A model generated the notes under the pieces. The model made no database searches, was not told the DNA's origin, and worked only from the letters and a program-made list of their open reading frames with translations. Position numbers and translations under genes: made by a program. Positions 21,550 to 32,263 of a DNA stretch of 64,000 nt are shown here, one piece after another (the stretch's first letter is position 1; each line of letters begins with the position of its first letter). Origin of the DNA: Galdieria sulphuraria (Eukaryota; Rhodophyta; Bangiophyceae; Galdieriales; Galdieriaceae); assembly GCF_000341285.1 (NCBI RefSeq), contig NW_005178472.1, positions 62,001-126,000 on the forward strand, given 5' to 3'.

Positions 21550-22046
21550 TTGCGAGTGAGCCTTTGTGTGTGTTTCATGGTGCACAGTATTGGATCCTTT
21601 TAGATGTAATTTCAAATAAAGGAACATGTGAATAAGATAAGAACTCATTGGTTTAAGAAATTATCAAAGTCATAGAAAATTAATCGCTTGACAGTCAAAG
21701 CATACCATACTGAATGAAATCACTTTCAATGACCACTTTTTTTTGCCAGACTTGGGCTTCACTTGAAATAATTGTTTCCGAAAACTATATCTTAGCATTT
21801 CATTTCAATAGTAAATTCAATGTTATCGTTTCCTAAAAGTCTTTGGTTGATAGGAAAATCTGCTCTAAAATCATGGCAACAACTGTTGTCTCGAAGCAAT
21901 GATTTCTACGCTTGCAATCTCAATGTTCGTGGAAGTCATTTGCAACGCGGGAGATAAAATACTGACTGCAAAAGGTAAAACAATGAAAGGGTTCTGCTTA
22001 AGTAGAGCATGTTATTCCCGCAGTCAGTAGAAAGTGCCATTCTACA
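21550..22046. other. 497-bp intergenic region upstream of the cryptochrome-like gene
   Basis: No open frame of note is present. The last 90 bp hold an inverted repeat and a GT-AG segment described separately. The rest is AT-rich and unremarkable. Confidence 0.4.
21960..22029 (+). repeat. 10-bp inverted repeat in the leader of the cryptochrome-like gene
   Basis: TACTGACTGC at 21960-21969 is the exact reverse complement of GCAGTCAGTA at 22020-22029, leaving a 50-nt loop 17 bp before the ATG. The loop also looks like a GT-AG intron (GTAAAAC near 21974 to CCCGCAG at 22023), so the pair may bracket a 5'-UTR intron instead of forming a hairpin. Confidence 0.5.
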
Positions 22047-24644
22047 ATGATTGGACAAGAAGGCTCTCAGGGTAACTGTGTGACTGGAGACAACTCTGTC
22101 TCTATAGTTTGGTTTCGAGGACACGATTTGAGAGTAGAAGACAATCACGCACTGTCTGCTGCAGTTGAAAGAGGTTGTGGTATATTGCCCTTGTTTATTT
22201 GGGACGAAGAATTGCTTAGAGACGCTGGTTATGGAAATTGGTGGAAGTGGTGGCTCTTTACCTCTCTCAGGTGCCTTCATAAACAAATTTTGAAGCTTGG
22301 AAATCGACTTGTTTTTCTTGAAGGAAATATACAAGACACTCTGGTTTCTCTGGTACAGAAAGTGGGAGCAGATGCAATATTCTGGAATAGAGACTTTGAC
22401 CCATCTTCCATGTCTTTAGATAGGAAAGTAATAGAGAAAATGAAAATGTTGCAACTGAAGATATCAATACACGAAGGCAATGCATGGAGCAGGCAATGGG
22501 AGAGAATAGACAACCAGCAGACAAAATGCCTTCCTGAAACATTTTCAGGTTTCATGAAACTTTGGGTATCGTCCTTACGCTTGAAACCAATTGATAAACC
22601 AAAGACTATTCTGAAGCCAATCATTCCTCATATGAATGGTATGAAGATATTTCATTTGGACGATAGTGAAAGAGAAAATGAAATTTCAACAACAACGGAA
22701 GCGGCAAAATGGAGTCCAGGCTGTGTAGCAGCAAAGTATGCTTTGAAGAAACTTCAAATTCATCATATCATCAACTACAGTGAAAACTATTTTAGAAAGG
22801 ATATGCCTATATGGTCACAGTTCAGTCCTTATGTTCGATTTGGCGAGATTACTAGTCATCAAGTTTATCATGAGTTGAACGAGATATCTGAAAGTACCCT
22901 GAACATCAACAACTCTTCTTTGAGGGAATATCCTTTTCTTCGAAACTTGTGTTTACGAGACTTTTTTCGATACTTATTTATTCATCATCCAGAATTATCG
23001 AGATCTTCGTTTATGGAATATTTCTCCCGCTTTCCTTCCAAGTTTGATAAATACTTATATGACTCATTTGTCCAAGGCCAAACTGGTTATCCAATTATAG
23101 ATGCTGCTGTTCGTGCTCTTCGCTTTCGAGGTTGGATTCATACGTGCCTTCGTTCTTTGCTTGTTAAATTTTTTGTATTTTCTTTGATGCTTCCGTCGGA
23201 GATATTATCTCATTGGTTCTATTCTAGTTTCATTGATGCAGAATTTTACACGAATACAGTTTTCATAGAAAATACGCTCGAGTCATCCGTACGAAGTTCC
23301 CTCAATAATATAACCTATCATTCAGCAGCAAGTAGAAGAATAGATCCACTTGGTAAATTTATCAAGCGTTGGGTCTCGGAATTGTCCAAGATGGACTCTA
23401 GATATATTCATTCGCCATGGAAAGCTTCTAAAGACTATCTGAACGCTTGCAGTGTGAAGCTCGGAATTTCTTATCCATATCCCATTATATATCCCCGTTT
23501 GGCAAGAAAGAGAGCTAGAGATGCAATAGAATTCTTTCAGGAATTGTATTCTTTACAAAAAATTGGAAGAATGTTGGAAGATAGAAATTTCGGTTTCTCT
23601 AGAAGAAGAAAACGAAGCTACAAATATCTTTCAAATCCTATCGAATCGGAATCCTCCAAATGTAGGAGAACATGCCGTAACCTTTCCAGTAGCAAGAAGA
23701 AGACGCAGCAATTTGATAGAAACACGTTGCAGTTAAACAAACAACATAATAACAACACTTGTAATGCAGTGATAGAAGGGACACCTATTCTGAAAGTCTC
23801 TTGCTACAGACAACACTTACATATCAGCTCACCTTCAGCTACGAATGCTTGTACCGTTTGCAACCATGCAACTAGTCCGTCGGAGAGAAGTCCATGGCTG
23901 AGTGTCTTTGATAATTGGAATATGGAGGGAATGACTTCTCCTGAAATACTTTCGCCTAGTTTTGAATTCATATCCTCTTTATTCTATTCTGGAGACGTCA
24001 AGAAAAATAGCAATTTATTCAATACAGAAGATTACGAATCCCCGCACATATTGTGGAGTCCTAAAAGTCGGATGATTCCCAAAAGTCCCATAAGGAAATA
24101 CAAAGAGTATTCATTGCTATCTATAGACATTAGCCTACCGAAACAACATCCAGTATATTCATATGACTTTAATGATGTTCAAGAAAGTGTTCCTATGGAC
24201 TCTTCGTTAGCCCAACCAAGCAACGTGAGCCCAAATGAGTCGATTGTTTTAGAAAACCAGAACGACATTTCCCCGAGTGAGTCTTCTAAAGAACAACATT
24301 CATTCCAAGAGATGAATAGAGAAGAAAAACGACAAATACTAGAAAATATTTCACAAGATTCAGCTTCAGTCTTTTGTACATTGGCCCGCTTCATTTTACT
24401 CAACTATAACTTGACCGAATGTTCATCTCGGGAGTGCTCCAAGGATTTTGAAAGATTACGAAATATAAAGAATGTTTACGATAGTTGGAAACCAGCAGAA
24501 GCAAAATCGTTGAAGCTTCACCAAATGAAGCATTTCTTTGGTAACTTTTTGAAGTTGGATGTTAGTGATGAACGAGACCGTCATTATCACGGTGGCATTA
24601 GGGGTCCATATGTATATGGTATCAAAAGAAAGCTAACGCGATAA
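22047..24644 (+). CDS. Cryptochrome/photolyase-family protein, plant-cryptochrome-like, degenerate flavin pocket
   Basis: This 865-residue frame has no introns. Residues ~20-505 form a photolyase-homology region: IVWFRGHDLRVEDNHAL, the WNRDFDP region, WSQFSPYVRFGEITSHQVY, GQTGYPIIDAAVRALRFRGW, then RIDPLGKFIKRWVSEL, YIHSPWKAS and LGISYPYPII. The last three blocks resemble plant cryptochromes. By motif alignment the plant electron-transfer tryptophans W324, W377 and W400 correspond to S331, S384 and I407. The Asp at the flavin N5 (D396) corresponds to N403, and the salt-bridge Arg (R360) to C367. Residues ~510-865 are a polar, Ser-rich extension with no recognisable DQXVP motif. It may be a light-insensitive scaffold or a protein of new function. 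Family membership is firm; function is open. Confidence 0.85.
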   Translation: MIGQEGSQGNCVTGDNSVSIVWFRGHDLRVEDNHALSAAVERGCGILPLFIWDEELLRDAGYGNWWKWWLFTSLRCLHKQILKLGNRLVFLEGNIQDTLVSLVQKVGADAIFWNRDFDPSSMSLDRKVIEKMKMLQLKISIHEGNAWSRQWERIDNQQTKCLPETFSGFMKLWVSSLRLKPIDKPKTILKPIIPHMNGMKIFHLDDSERENEISTTTEAAKWSPGCVAAKYALKKLQIHHIINYSENYFRKDMPIWSQFSPYVRFGEITSHQVYHELNEISESTLNINNSSLREYPFLRNLCLRDFFRYLFIHHPELSRSSFMEYFSRFPSKFDKYLYDSFVQGQTGYPIIDAAVRALRFRGWIHTCLRSLLVKFFVFSLMLPSEILSHWFYSSFIDAEFYTNTVFIENTLESSVRSSLNNITYHSAASRRIDPLGKFIKRWVSELSKMDSRYIHSPWKASKDYLNACSVKLGISYPYPIIYPRLARKRARDAIEFFQELYSLQKIGRMLEDRNFGFSRRRKRSYKYLSNPIESESSKCRRTCRNLSSSKKKTQQFDRNTLQLNKQHNNNTCNAVIEGTPILKVSCYRQHLHISSPSATNACTVCNHATSPSERSPWLSVFDNWNMEGMTSPEILSPSFEFISSLFYSGDVKKNSNLFNTEDYESPHILWSPKSRMIPKSPIRKYKEYSLLSIDISLPKQHPVYSYDFNDVQESVPMDSSLAQPSNVSPNESIVLENQNDISPSESSKEQHSFQEMNREEKRQILENISQDSASVFCTLARFILLNYNLTECSSRECSKDFERLRNIKNVYDSWKPAEAKSLKLHQMKHFFGNFLKLDVSDERDRHYHGGIRGPYVYGIKRKLTR

Positions 24645-24818
24645 GCTCGAGTAGAAACAAATACACGTAGCAAAGTAAACTTTTCATTTTTTGATAGAGT
24701 AGAACGCAAAGAACAATGCAAATTAGTATCTGAACGTCAAAAATTAGCTTCCAAAAAATACAGCTTTCTCCAGGTAACATAACCTTCTGTAGTCTTCATA
24801 TACTCACGCTGTAATAAC
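24645..24818. other. Convergent 3' intergenic region
   Basis: This 174-bp stretch lies between the stops of the cryptochrome-like gene and VPS25. It presumably holds both polyadenylation sites; no gene is visible. Confidence 0.35.
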
Positions 24819-25462
24819 TCATCGGAATTTCACACCCTATTGATAAAATTTAGTATACAAGATGAAAATTACGATACGATTCTCACCAAGTCATCGTTTG
24901 TTTTCCCTTCAAATACAGCACATTTTCCTTGTGACTCTAAGACTTGAAGACTCCTCAACAACAACTCAGGGTCTATCCCGTGAAACTCGAATTCCGCTGT
25001 ATCCTCTGAAAAGCGTATCTCATAAAAAGTAAGAATTGATTTTCTTTTTCCTGAACGCTCCACCCAGTCGTAAATAATCTCAGCCCACTCGTAGGGTCTT
25101 CTCCAGTATATTAAACAAACGTTTGCCTCCTTGTTAAGCCACTCTCCATAGCCCATGGAAACAAGTCTGGAAAATACTTCTTCAACTGCAGCTAATGAGA
25201 GTTTCCTACTATTCAAAGAAGGAGAATATATCAGTGTTGAACGTCAAAAGTTGACACTAATTGCATACTCTATGGCAGTGTTAGCAAACAACGAAGAGTT
25301 TGCCGAATCAGTCACTGAGAGCTTGAAAATTTTATAGTGCTTGCAATAGCTAAGAACCAGGTCGCACCAAAGCTTCAGCTGTTTCTCTCTGGTAGCTTTT
25401 ACTGGCTGCAAAGTAAAGGAAGGAGGATAGGAATAGAATGGGGGATATCGAAATACCGTCAT
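24819..25462 (-). CDS. VPS25: VPS25, ESCRT-II subunit
   Basis: VPS25 is the winged-helix subunit of ESCRT-II that recruits VPS20 during multivesicular-body sorting. The start at 25462 gives FRYPPFYSYPPSFTLQPV, then REKQLKLWCDLVLSYCKHYK, the usual N-terminus with its PPXY-like patch. After an intron near 25205-25275 come RKLSLAAVEEVF, WRRPYEWAEIIYDWVERSGK, LTFYEIRFSEDT and FHGIDPELLLRSLQVL. The apparent end VRIVS is an artefact: a GT-AG intron at 24837-24886 leads to a final 18-nt exon encoding GVKFR, which matches the family C-terminus GVKFF. Length is about 180 residues, as expected. Confidence 0.93.
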
Positions 25463-25832
25463 TCAAATGATGCTGATTTATTTGAGCTTCCAAATATTCC
25501 AGTGCATTTTAGAGTTCCTGTTTGTTCAACTGAAGATGGCAAATGATTGTTAGAGTTTAAAAACGAATAAGGATGAGGTTTTTCCTGAATGAACAGGAGC
25601 AAAAGCAAAAAGTTCGAATCATACTTAATTTTTCTTTCCAAATTTTCCATTTTTTAACAACTTGGAATGGTTTGTCTATTTTACTAAAATAAGGAGTGAA
25701 TAATGGCAAGAAAGATATTCTATCGACAACTTGTTCTTCGAAGATGTTTCAAATCGAATTTATTCTAGACGCGGGCTTTTGTTGGAACCGACGAATAAAA
25801 TCCAATCAATCCATTCAATTTGGGTTGTTTAG
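25463..25832. promoter_or_regulatory. Divergent intergenic region VPS25 / ubiquitin protease
   Basis: This 370-bp AT-rich stretch lies between two divergent start codons and contains no credible open frame. A promoter role is assumed from position. Confidence 0.35.
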
Positions 25833-27624
25833 ATGAGAACTCGCTCAGGTCGTGAAGTTTTTCAGGGCTCACCAACTACACAAAAGTATTTGGTCAGCTC
25901 AGTATGTGAAAAGAATAGTTCCAGCTTTTCAGCTATGAAAGACGTACCAAGCAGTAGGAGAGGAATTCCAGATGAAAGTATGCAAAATAAGAGAAAACGG
26001 AAACCTGCTGGGAAGTCAACGAGTACAGAAGCAAGAGAAGTTGAGCTCTCTTTTTGTCAGTTCGAAAAAGAACATCTTTCGGATGTGACCGATGAAAACA
26101 ACAGTTTGGATGATAGGAATTCATTTGCAGACGATCAATTTTCCAATATTTCGGAAAGTTCCACCGAAGAAAGTGGCTCTTGCTTTTTGTACAATTATAA
26201 AAAACAAGCAAATAGTCCCACACGAACCATGGAGTTCCTAACATATCAGCAAACAATTGTAAAGGATATGTTCGAGTCTTGTGGCGCAGTAGGCTTGAAG
26301 AACTTGGGGAATACCTGCTTTATTAACTCAGTCTTACAAGCTCTCAGTAATACTGAACGTTTCCGTAGATTTGTACTTGATGAAGTAGAAGACGACTTGT
26401 TGTCGTTTATTGAAATGAATCCTGTTGGAGCTTCGCAAGCATCGATGGAAGCAAACAATAACAAAAAATCAGAGCTGAAGGTTCTTATTTTGAAAGAGCT
26501 CCGAGATTTGTTGAAGTCCTTATGGTGCTCTCAAAATGATTTATTGGTTAATATATTTGAAGAAGGAAATCAAGTTACAAATGGGATCCAACATGAAACG
26601 AAAGCAGATAAGACAAATGATATTTCTCAAGTTCAGGATTGCATACCGAGACAGTCTTTGAAGCGGAAGAGAGCTAAAACCCATTTTGTTTCTCCTGACG
26701 GCTTTTTGAATGCTGTTTGGTTAGCCATTCCTCCTTTTCGATCTCTGCAACAAGCTGATACACAAGAATTTTTGCATTTGATGCTTAATCGAGTTCATTT
26801 TGAAACCACACACCTTTATTCCGAAGCTAGCAATAAGAAATGGAAGAAAGTTAGAGATAATACGAAGTCGAGTATTAGAACTATATTTGGTGGTTGCATA
26901 GAAACTGTTATAGAGTGCATTTATTGTGGTGAAGTTGCCAGGAAAGAGCAAGACTTTCTAGATTTATCACTTAATATTCCAAAAGAATTTGTTCATTTTT
27001 CTGGTCGTCGTTCGGCTCGATTAGCAAATTTTAATACTCACGATATTGATAGTACTACTGAGAAATCGGGGTCTTCAGCAAAGACAAATTTATCTTCGTG
27101 TTCATTATATCGGTGCCTTGACCTTTTCACAGAGAGAGAATTCTTGGCACATGGCAACAAATATTTGTGCCCGAAATGCAATGACTATGTCAATGCATGG
27201 CGAAGATGCAAACTTGTCAAATTACCTGAAGTCCTTTGTATACACCTATTGAGAGTTTATCCCTCTCAGCATCGGAATAGATCCCCTATGAAAGTTGATA
27301 CACATGTCGACTTTCCCCTTAGTGATTTACATCTGGATAATTACATAGTTGATGATTTGTCTTTATCCAACCCAAAAAACGATCAAAATCACTCAATATA
27401 TGACCTTTGTGCGGTAATCCAACATCATGGTTCTGGTTGGCAATCTGGCCACTATACAGCGTTTTGTAAACACGTTGATCGCAGGTGGTATCATTTTAAT
27501 GATACTAAAAGTAGAACATGTCGATGAAACAACTGTTCGCCAAAGTGAGGCATACATCTTATTATATAGTAGAAGTTCTGTCGAAAGGTTGAAACGTACT
27601 TCAAAAGAGAGTAGTCCAATGTGA
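25833..27624 (+). CDS. Ubiquitin carboxyl-terminal hydrolase (USP family), with apparent 1-nt frame break near the 3' end
   Basis: USPs are cysteine proteases that remove ubiquitin. The N-terminal ~140 residues are basic and Ser rich. The catalytic domain starts with GLKNLGNTCFINSVLQAL (Cys box) and continues with FRSLQQADTQEFLHLMLNR, a zinc ribbon formed by CIYCGE and CPKCND, and LPEVLCIHLLRV. The His box is SGHYTAFCKHVDRRWYHFND. The first frame ends 10 codons later in unrelated residues. In the next frame, from 27511, the text reads VEHVDETTVRQSEAYILLYSR, precisely the missing end of the USP fold. The two frames meet at AAAA (27507-27510), and no intron fits there. An assembly error, a polymorphism or +1 frameshifting are the options. 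The subfamily is uncertain (USP3-like). Confidence 0.86.
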
Positions 27625-27680
27625 CATTTTTGGGAATCAACTTTTGTACCTTTCTATCGAATAAAGTTCTTCATGAAACT

Positions 27681-28640
27681 TCAGCCCATCTCAGTATTCA
27701 ACTGTTTCCTCTTCGATGCCGCTTCTCTCAATTTCTTCAGAGTTCGCTGCTCGTATTCTAGACTTGCATGTTCATCTCCTTGTGCTGCCTTTCGACGAAT
27801 ATGTAGCAACTCTTGATCATGAAAAATCTTTGGCAAGGTGGTCTCATGTGAGAATGATTCATCATTCGAAACATTTTGTTCCGTCTTCTCCTGGCTCATA
27901 CTCATTTGATGAACTTTCAAGCCATTCTTCAAAAACAACCCTTCTTTCTGTGCAAGAGCTCTGTACAAACAATACTTAGAAGAAAAAGTAATCAAAGCTA
28001 TCTTTTTGGCAACTGAGACAACTACGTCAACTGCATCTATGTGTGAAAGCAACTCCCGAAATCTTTCTTCAGTCCAAATATGTTCTGCTTCAGACAGCCA
28101 AGACACTTTGATGCAGTTTTCTAATAACATATCTCTTCTTTGCTGAATATGAACCAACTGTTCCTCAGCACTGCGCATCCTTTTCCTCTCATCTTGTTTC
28201 CACTCTTCACGAAGCCTCTCTATTTCGTCACGACATCTTCTCTTCAATTCTTCTGACTGTTTAGAAGTTGTCTCTGTGTTTTGACGAACTTTCTCGTTTT
28301 GTCGACGAAGTGCTGCTTCCTTTTCCCTTTTCTCAAGTTGCTCTTTCATCAACTTTCTCTTAGCATCCATTTGTGAGTGCCTTTTTGCATTTCTCGACGC
28401 TGCCCTCTTTCTTGCAATATATTGTGCACGCTTCTCTGGGTCTAACAATGTTTCATAGGCAACAAATATTTTCATAAACATTGTTTGTGCAGCCTCTCTG
28501 TTATCAGGATTCTTATCCGGATGCCATTTAAGAGCCAGCCTTCTATAAGCCTTCGTAACATCTCGATTCGTTATTTTCTCGTCTTCCTCTGGAAGCTCTA
28601 ATTCCAATAAGTCAAAAGGGTCTTCCGTAACTTTTGACAT
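27681..28640 (-). CDS. DNAJC17: DNAJC17-like J-domain protein with RRM
   Basis: This 319-residue frame has no introns. The J domain (residues ~8-75) contains [19 protein letters not shown] with the HPD tripeptide, then [17 protein letters not shown] highly charged coiled coil (~80-170) follows, then an RRM-like fold (~175-245: [32 protein letters not shown]). This order is that of DNAJC17/Cwf23, a spliceosome-associated Hsp40. That role fits an intron-bearing genome. The 3' end converges on the USP gene with 56 bp between stops. Confidence 0.88.
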   Translation of the reverse strand: MSKVTEDPFDLLELELPEEDEKITNRDVTKAYRRLALKWHPDKNPDNREAAQTMFMKIFVAYETLLDPEKRAQYIARKRAASRNAKRHSQMDAKRKLMKEQLEKREKEAALRRQNEKVRQNTETTSKQSEELKRRCRDEIERLREEWKQDERKRMRSAEEQLVHIQQRRDMLLENCIKVSWLSEAEHIWTEERFRELLSHIDAVDVVVSVAKKIALITFSSKYCLYRALAQKEGLFLKNGLKVHQMSMSQEKTEQNVSNDESFSHETTLPKIFHDQELLHIRRKAAQGDEHASLEYEQRTLKKLREAASKRKQLNTEMG

Positions 28641-29652
28641 GAAAGAATAGTTTTTGAAAAGAAAGAGGTGCGAAATAAGTTGATCGATGGAAATGCCAAT
28701 TGTTCCGCGAAAAAGTTTTCAATGGGCTTGAGAAAGATATTATCGTTCCATGGTCGCCCTTTTTTACACTAACTTGAAGAAAGTTATGTTCCTTAGCTGA
28801 AAGCACCAACTGTAGCTTTTTCACTGTAACTACATTCCGGATCATGTTGCCCAGACAGGTTATGAAAAGAGTCTTTACAATCATAGGGCCAAACCAGGAC
28901 CTTGAAGTGTTCATCAAAACTCTTGTCAACTTGTTTTTTTAGACACGAGGTTATGCACACATTCCTTAGTCGTAGGTCTTCTTGCTGAGCTGTCTTCTCT
29001 TAAACGTACGGCTTTGTTCCAACTACGTGGTATCAACTTGATCTTTTAGTCCTGTACTAGCCTCAGTCGTCACATAGTGTTTATAAGGTTAGTTTCATGA
29101 ATATTTTTTATATGCGTTGAAATACATTGAAAATTGGCATCTCGAAAAGAAAATCTCTTTTGTTATGATAATGTCGAAGAAAGCTTTTACACGAACAACA
29201 ACAACAGGGGATTCTTTAGAAAACTTGTTCAAACTTTCTCTCTTTCAAAGAGTAAACAATTTTCAATGAGGATACTTTAGCTCCGTTTTTTCAAATGGAA
29301 CAGAGCATAACAATTCCAAAATGCAGTCCAAGTTGAATTGCAACAACTTCTTCTACAGTCAACAATTAATAAAACTCCACCATTGATAAAATATTTTCAA
29401 GTCTCTAGTTCGTGTATATCATAGTGAGCGAAATGTTAGGAATGTGAAGTCTCTTAGGCACAAAAGTAGTGATGCAATAAGTGTGCCTCATGTGCAATGA
29501 ACGAGATCTGAAGTCCATCTCACAATTTACTAAAACATGATAGAACCACAACAAAGCATGCAAATATAAAATTCACGTCAAGAAGATTCTCTCTTATATG
29601 AAACTCAGTCATTAGTCATCGGGATATCATGCAATCAATTCTTATTCTGACT
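28641..29652. other. 1.0-kb gene-poor region
   Basis: The region lies upstream of the DNAJC17-like gene and downstream of the sugar transporter (both minus). A 106-codon open stretch directly upstream of the DNAJC17 start lacks family resemblance and an ATG of its own, so I treat it as leader sequence. I see no tRNA, snRNA signature or repeat. It is long for this genome. Confidence 0.4.
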
Positions 29653-31367
29653 TCAACGGGATAAGATCCAAATGTTGCCAAACCTACAATGCATTAAATC
29701 GCTCCAAGTTTCTTTGACTTTTTGAACATTCTCATGGAATATATCCATAGTTTCACGTTCAAACACTGCATTCAATTCTTCCAAGGTTTTGTCTTTGGTT
29801 TCTGGCATGAAGAACAACAGATAGATCCAACCCAAGATGGTTATGCCTCCATAGAAACCAACAAAAGTCCCTGTGTTAGTCATTGCTGCAGTCATATGTG
29901 AAAAGGCATAAGTAGTTATAAAGTTTCCAGTAAAATTGGTGACATCTGATAACAACATTCCATGACTTCTCAAGTAAGTTGGATAAATCTCTGATGCAAC
30001 TACCCAAGGGGTAGGACCCAGACAAGAGCCCCAAAAGAGATAGTATATGACAACACCCCAAATATAAATTCCTTGTCTTGTATGAATATCAGTTGCAAGG
30101 AATGAGAAGCCAACAATAAAAAGTCCAATGATAACTCCAGCAATCAGAGATAACAAAAGAGGCCTTCGACCTAAACGATCCATTAGATAAATGGCAGGAA
30201 TGGTGGATAAGAAACCAGTGCCACCACCAATCATGCTAGTATATACTGCATTTTGTGCACTCAATCCTGTTTCTTCCATTAAAGTTCCCATATAATAACT
30301 GATAGAATTGATGCCAGAGAATTGTTGAATAATCATAATAACTATTCCATATACAGCTGCTCTGCGACAGCGCGGAATTCGAATAAAATCAAACCATATG
30401 AAACGATCCTTTTCCGCTTCTCGTTCTTCCAACACGCAAACTTCCATATAGAAAAACTCTTCCTTTTCTTCAAATATTTGAAAACCTCGAACACGTTTCC
30501 AAACTGCATAGGAGTCCACCTTTCTACCTTTTCTCATCAGCAGCCTTGGACTTTCTGGAAGGAATAACATAGCAATCAAAAAAATAGTTGAAAAAAGTAA
30601 TGAAGATCCTAGCATCCAACGCCAATTGCCGGAAACATCCACAAAGATGGCTGCATCAATGTATCCAAACAAAAGCCCCAACATGATCATTACTTGATAA
30701 AGAGAGACCAAGCCACCTCTCCACCTCTTTGTACTACACTCTGCAATATATGGCGGTACGGTTCCTGCCTCCAGACCAACACCTGCTCCTAGAATCATAC
30801 GTCCAGGCAACATCATGCCAAATGACTGTGCGTCAGCCTCTAAAATTCCTCCTGCTGTATATAAGAGACAAGCAGCAATGATGGTCCATTTTCGGCCAAT
30901 CAGCTCATTCACAGGATAGACCCTATGTATCAAGTAAGTCTATAGTTGAGGAATTCGTTTGTCACATACAGAAGAGCTCCAAACACTCCGCCAAGTGGCA
31001 TAAATCCAGTCACCATAGACTCCTGATTTGTATCGATGTGCAAGTCATGAGGCATATATATACCAGCGCCGCTTATTAGTGACTGGTCAATGCCATATAA
31101 AATACCACCCATGCTGGCAAAAGAAGCAAGGATCCAGATAAATGTCTTGGGGTTACCGAATATAGTAGAAGAAAGTATTCTCACTCTATTATCAGCCGAA
31201 TACTGTTGCTCAAGCTTTTGAAGTTCTGCATCCATCTCTGCTTCGGTATGCCCTGTGACCGCTTGCCTGGCATTTTTATCGTCTTCAGTTGCTTGAAATT
31301 CTCTATTTTCACTTCTTGTGATTTCCGCGTTTTCAAATGACTCTATTTTTGAAGAATCACGACTCAT
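29653..31367 (-). CDS. Sugar/polyol transporter, major facilitator superfamily
   Basis: Two exons join across an intron at roughly 30900-30955 to about 555 residues. After a ~75-residue charged cytosolic N-terminus come twelve membrane segments. Sugar-porter motifs are: GGILYGIDQSLISGA, NELIGRKWTIIAA (loop 2-3 GRK), PGRMILGAGVGLEAGTVPPYI, PESPRLLMRKGR, IQQFSGINSISYYMGTL, DRLGRRPLLL, PTPWVVASEIYPTYLRS and PETKDKTLEELNAVFE. All diagnostic motifs are intact. The family moves hexoses or polyols with protons. Galdieria is known for many such transporters supporting heterotrophic growth, so this fits the proposed host. The substrate cannot be told from sequence. Confidence 0.92.
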
Positions 31368-31765
31368 GTTGAAACAACTGCTTCAAGAAGTTGTTCAGCA
31401 TTTCAATGCGATGCTCATGCTTTAAGCGTATCTATCCATGGGACATCGAAATGAATTCTTGCACCAGAATGAGTTCTTGCTCTGTCCGATGGTCAAAGAG
31501 CTCTGTTCCATGCGGAGCTGAAGGCGCGTCAATGTCGTCTGGTCTTCAGTTCACTCCATTTCTTCCGAGGTTTTCTACATAATAGAAATTCAGTGTTCTA
31601 GAATTGTCGTAGTTAACCGCTGAATTCTTTAGAAAATACTCAATTTATTGGCATAGAGCTTTTTTTCTTAAAAGAAGAGTGCACACTTTTTCAATTATTG
31701 TTGGACAACCTCTGTATACAACCAATGACAAATAAATACAACTTTTTAGCAACAGTAACCTTTAA

Positions 31766-31815
<50 letters not shown>

Positions 31816-32263
31816 TTGTAGAGAGGTTACTACAAGATAACTCATTATCCAGTATCTTTTTGAAGTAGCAGCCATAATCTTATAACTCGCTTTAAACAAA
31901 GTTTGATACGATTTATCCAATAAGAAAGCATATCCTGAATTCATGCAGAGGACAGTTGTGACAATTCTAATATTCCAAGGGCCTCAACTTTAGCTTCAAA
32001 AGCAATCGGAGAATATTTGATGAACCTCTGCATGGTTCGTTCACAGATTACACTGTGCAATTATTCTGGTAAGTGTTTATCGATGCATGATTTGGTAACT
32101 ATTTCTAACATCCTATTCGTATTCCTTTCAAAAGAGCCCAAACTTTGAAAATAATGATTTGAGATTCTATATTGAGACAAGGGTATTGGAAATAACAAAA
32201 AAGAAAAAGATACACCCAAACTTTCATATGACATAATGTACATATCCAAAAATTTTGTTTTAC
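31368..32263. other. 0.9-kb intergenic region with microsatellite
   Basis: This region holds the promoter side of the sugar transporter and the 3' side of LysA. It contains an AT/TG microsatellite (31768-31815) and a weak tandem repeat of about 18 nt (AATGAATTCTTGCACCAG and a diverged copy, 31450-31484). The short open frames here have no protein-like pattern. Confidence 0.45.
31768..31815. repeat. Compound microsatellite (AT)16(TG)8
   Basis: Thirty-two bases of alternating A and T are followed by about sixteen of alternating T and G. Such tracts are variable in length and can form Z-like or cruciform DNA. Confidence 0.95.

Noticed and set aside
28612-28929. Open frame of 105 codons upstream of the DNAJC17-like start
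   Set aside because: It begins with a non-ATG codon, overlaps the DNAJC17 start in another frame and shows no domain-like pattern; read as 5' leader.
29470-29520. Box C/D snoRNA-like pair (GTGATGC ... CTGA)
   Set aside because: Box C is imperfect, the spacing is too short and no terminal stem forms.
31391-31582. Open frame of 63 codons on the plus strand
   Set aside because: Short, with an atypical composition, opposite the leader of the sugar transporter, and no homology pattern.
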